A DNA stretch of 64,000 nt from an uncultured Roseobacter sp. (lineage in GTDB: Bacteria > Pseudomonadota > Alphaproteobacteria > Rhodobacterales > Rhodobacteraceae): positions 620,001-684,000 of the forward strand of contig NZ_CANLKW010000003.1 of the NCBI RefSeq assembly GCF_947491795.1. Direction: 5' to 3'. Under the pieces are notes generated by a model. That model searched no databases, was not told where the DNA came from, and saw only the letters and a program-made list of their open reading frames with translations. This document shows positions 63,280-64,000 of the stretch, piece after piece. The position numbers were made by a program, and so were the translations under genes. The stretch's first letter is position 1. Every line of letters begins with the position of its first letter.

Positions 63280-63498
63280 TTATTTAAAGCGGTAGTTGAT
63301 CCGACCCTTGGTCAGATCATAGGGGGTCATCTCGACCTGCACCTTGTCGCCTGCCAGAACGCGGATGCGGTTCTTGCGCATTTTGCCTGCCGTATGTGCG
63401 ATAATCTCATGGCCGTTTTCAAGCTCGACCCGAAATGTCGCATTTGGCAGGAGTTCCTTGACGACACCGGGGAATTCGAGCGTATCTTCCTTGGCCAT
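63280..63498 (-). CDS. infA: Translation initiation factor IF-1
   Basis: A 72-residue OB-fold protein ([51 protein letters not shown]), the canonical IF-1 sequence and length. RBS AGGAGAAAC. First gene of the operon. Confidence 0.97.
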   Translation of the reverse strand: MAKEDTLEFPGVVKELLPNATFRVELENGHEIIAHTAGKMRKNRIRVLAGDKVQVEMTPYDLTKGRINYRFK

Positions 63499-63577
63499 GG
63501 TTTCTCCTGATTTGCACGTCCACCAGGGTGTGAACGCCGCTTAAATGCGCTTGTTTGACCGTTATTTCAAGAGCAAT

Positions 63578-64000
63578 TCAGCGCAACTGCACAATTGTGG
63601 CACCGGCGTCACGGCCCGTCTGCTCTGTCCAGTGCGTTTTGTTCAGCACGACGCCATCCGCGCGCACATGCGCAATCCGCGTTGGGTCAATCTCGGCAAA
63701 TGTCCATCCGGGACGACCTGTTTCCCCAACGGCCAGGACACCATCAGATGGAAATCCTGTATCCGGCGGCCCGAAAACACCCCCCGCACCTGTCGTGACA
63801 TCCACCGCATCGGACCATGCCGCCTCGCCCACAAGTGAGGACATGATGGTCACACACTGGTTCTCCAGAGCGCGTGCCATGGCACCGATGCGCACCCGCC
63901 AGTACCCCGTCAAGGCTTCGGTACAGGACGGCACGAGAATGTAATCACATTCCGCCAGTGCCCTCCCAAGCAGGGGAAACTCGGCATCATAGCAGATGAG
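63578..64000 (-). CDS. Carbon-nitrogen hydrolase, C-terminal part
   Basis: A partial gene that continues beyond the right edge; 140 residues are visible. Near the edge LICYDAEFPLLGRA has the catalytic Cys of the nitrilase superfamily, then PSCTEALTGYWRVRIGAMAR with RA..N..V. The end is a beta-rich tail. Probably an amidase acting on small amides. It is upstream of infA on the same strand with 79 bases between. Confidence 0.88.
   Translation of the reverse strand, partial: LICYDAEFPLLGRALAECDYILVPSCTEALTGYWRVRIGAMARALENQCVTIMSSLVGEAAWSDAVDVTTGAGGVFGPPDTGFPSDGVLAVGETGRPGWTFAEIDPTRIAHVRADGVVLNKTHWTEQTGRDAGATIVQLR

Noticed and set aside
1..64000. CRISPR arrays, rRNA genes and complete insertion sequences
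   Set aside because: No regularly spaced repeats, rRNA sequence or transposase with flanking inverted repeats was found on either strand.

Overview
The window looks like chromosome of a marine alphaproteobacterium of the Roseobacter group (Rhodobacteraceae). The grounds are the conserved block nitrilase-infA-maf-RNase E/G-yacG-tRNA-Phe at the right end, a DMSP-lyase-like cupin, many LysR regulators and GC-rich codon use. Two mobile regions carry most of the unusual content.

Region 1 (about 0.3-13.9 kb) is a mobilizable, plasmid-derived island placed after the end of a DUF3299 gene. It carries MobC, a relaxase-helicase, a ParB-like protein, ArdA antirestriction protein and a tyrosine integrase at its right edge. 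Its cargo is a two-gene ATPase/subtilisin-like protease module and a two-gene module of a small effector-associated-domain-like protein plus a membrane-anchored beta-propeller.

Region 2 (14-27.5 kb) is mostly ordinary accessory chromosome. It holds an oligopeptide-type binding protein, a fatty acid hydroxylase, a DMSP-lyase-like cupin, a PadR/GST/C-S lyase cluster, a methyltransferase, TetR, HxlR and LysR regulators, and SnoaL-like and VOC proteins. Two families of short intergenic repeats are scattered through the window.

Region 3 (27.8-61.3 kb) is an integrative element of about 33.5 kb in the 3' end of tRNA-Phe(GAA). A 46-bp copy of the tRNA 3' end (one mismatch) lies at 27807-27852 and the intact tRNA at 61248-61322. 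From left to right it holds: a TacA/TacT-type toxin-antitoxin pair; a four-gene Pycsar-like module (soluble histidine kinase, degenerate receiver, class III nucleotide cyclase and a convergent DUF5706/PycTM-like membrane effector); a short recombinase; a ParDE pair; a GT4 glycosyltransferase; and a tightly overlapping five-gene operon. That operon encodes a YhhQ-type 7-deazaguanine transporter, a membrane protein, a GT-B glycosyltransferase, a DpdA-like transglycosylase and a 583-residue protein of unknown family. A MASE1 histidine kinase/NarL-type regulator pair lies beside the operon, whose promoter region has a duplicated 18-bp box. Next come a 1430-residue NACHT-like NTPase with a C-terminal PD-(D/E)XK-like nuclease, the main integrase, a QueD-like T-fold protein, YaeQ, a polysaccharide lyase and small genes.

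The best candidates for undescribed systems are (a) the transporter-glycosyltransferase-DpdA operon, which I read as a chromosomal system for a glycosylated 7-deazaguanine in DNA, and (b) the cyclic-nucleotide defence module whose cyclase is co-encoded with a two-component relay. Region 4 (61.3-64 kb) is housekeeping chromosome, and the last gene runs off the window.
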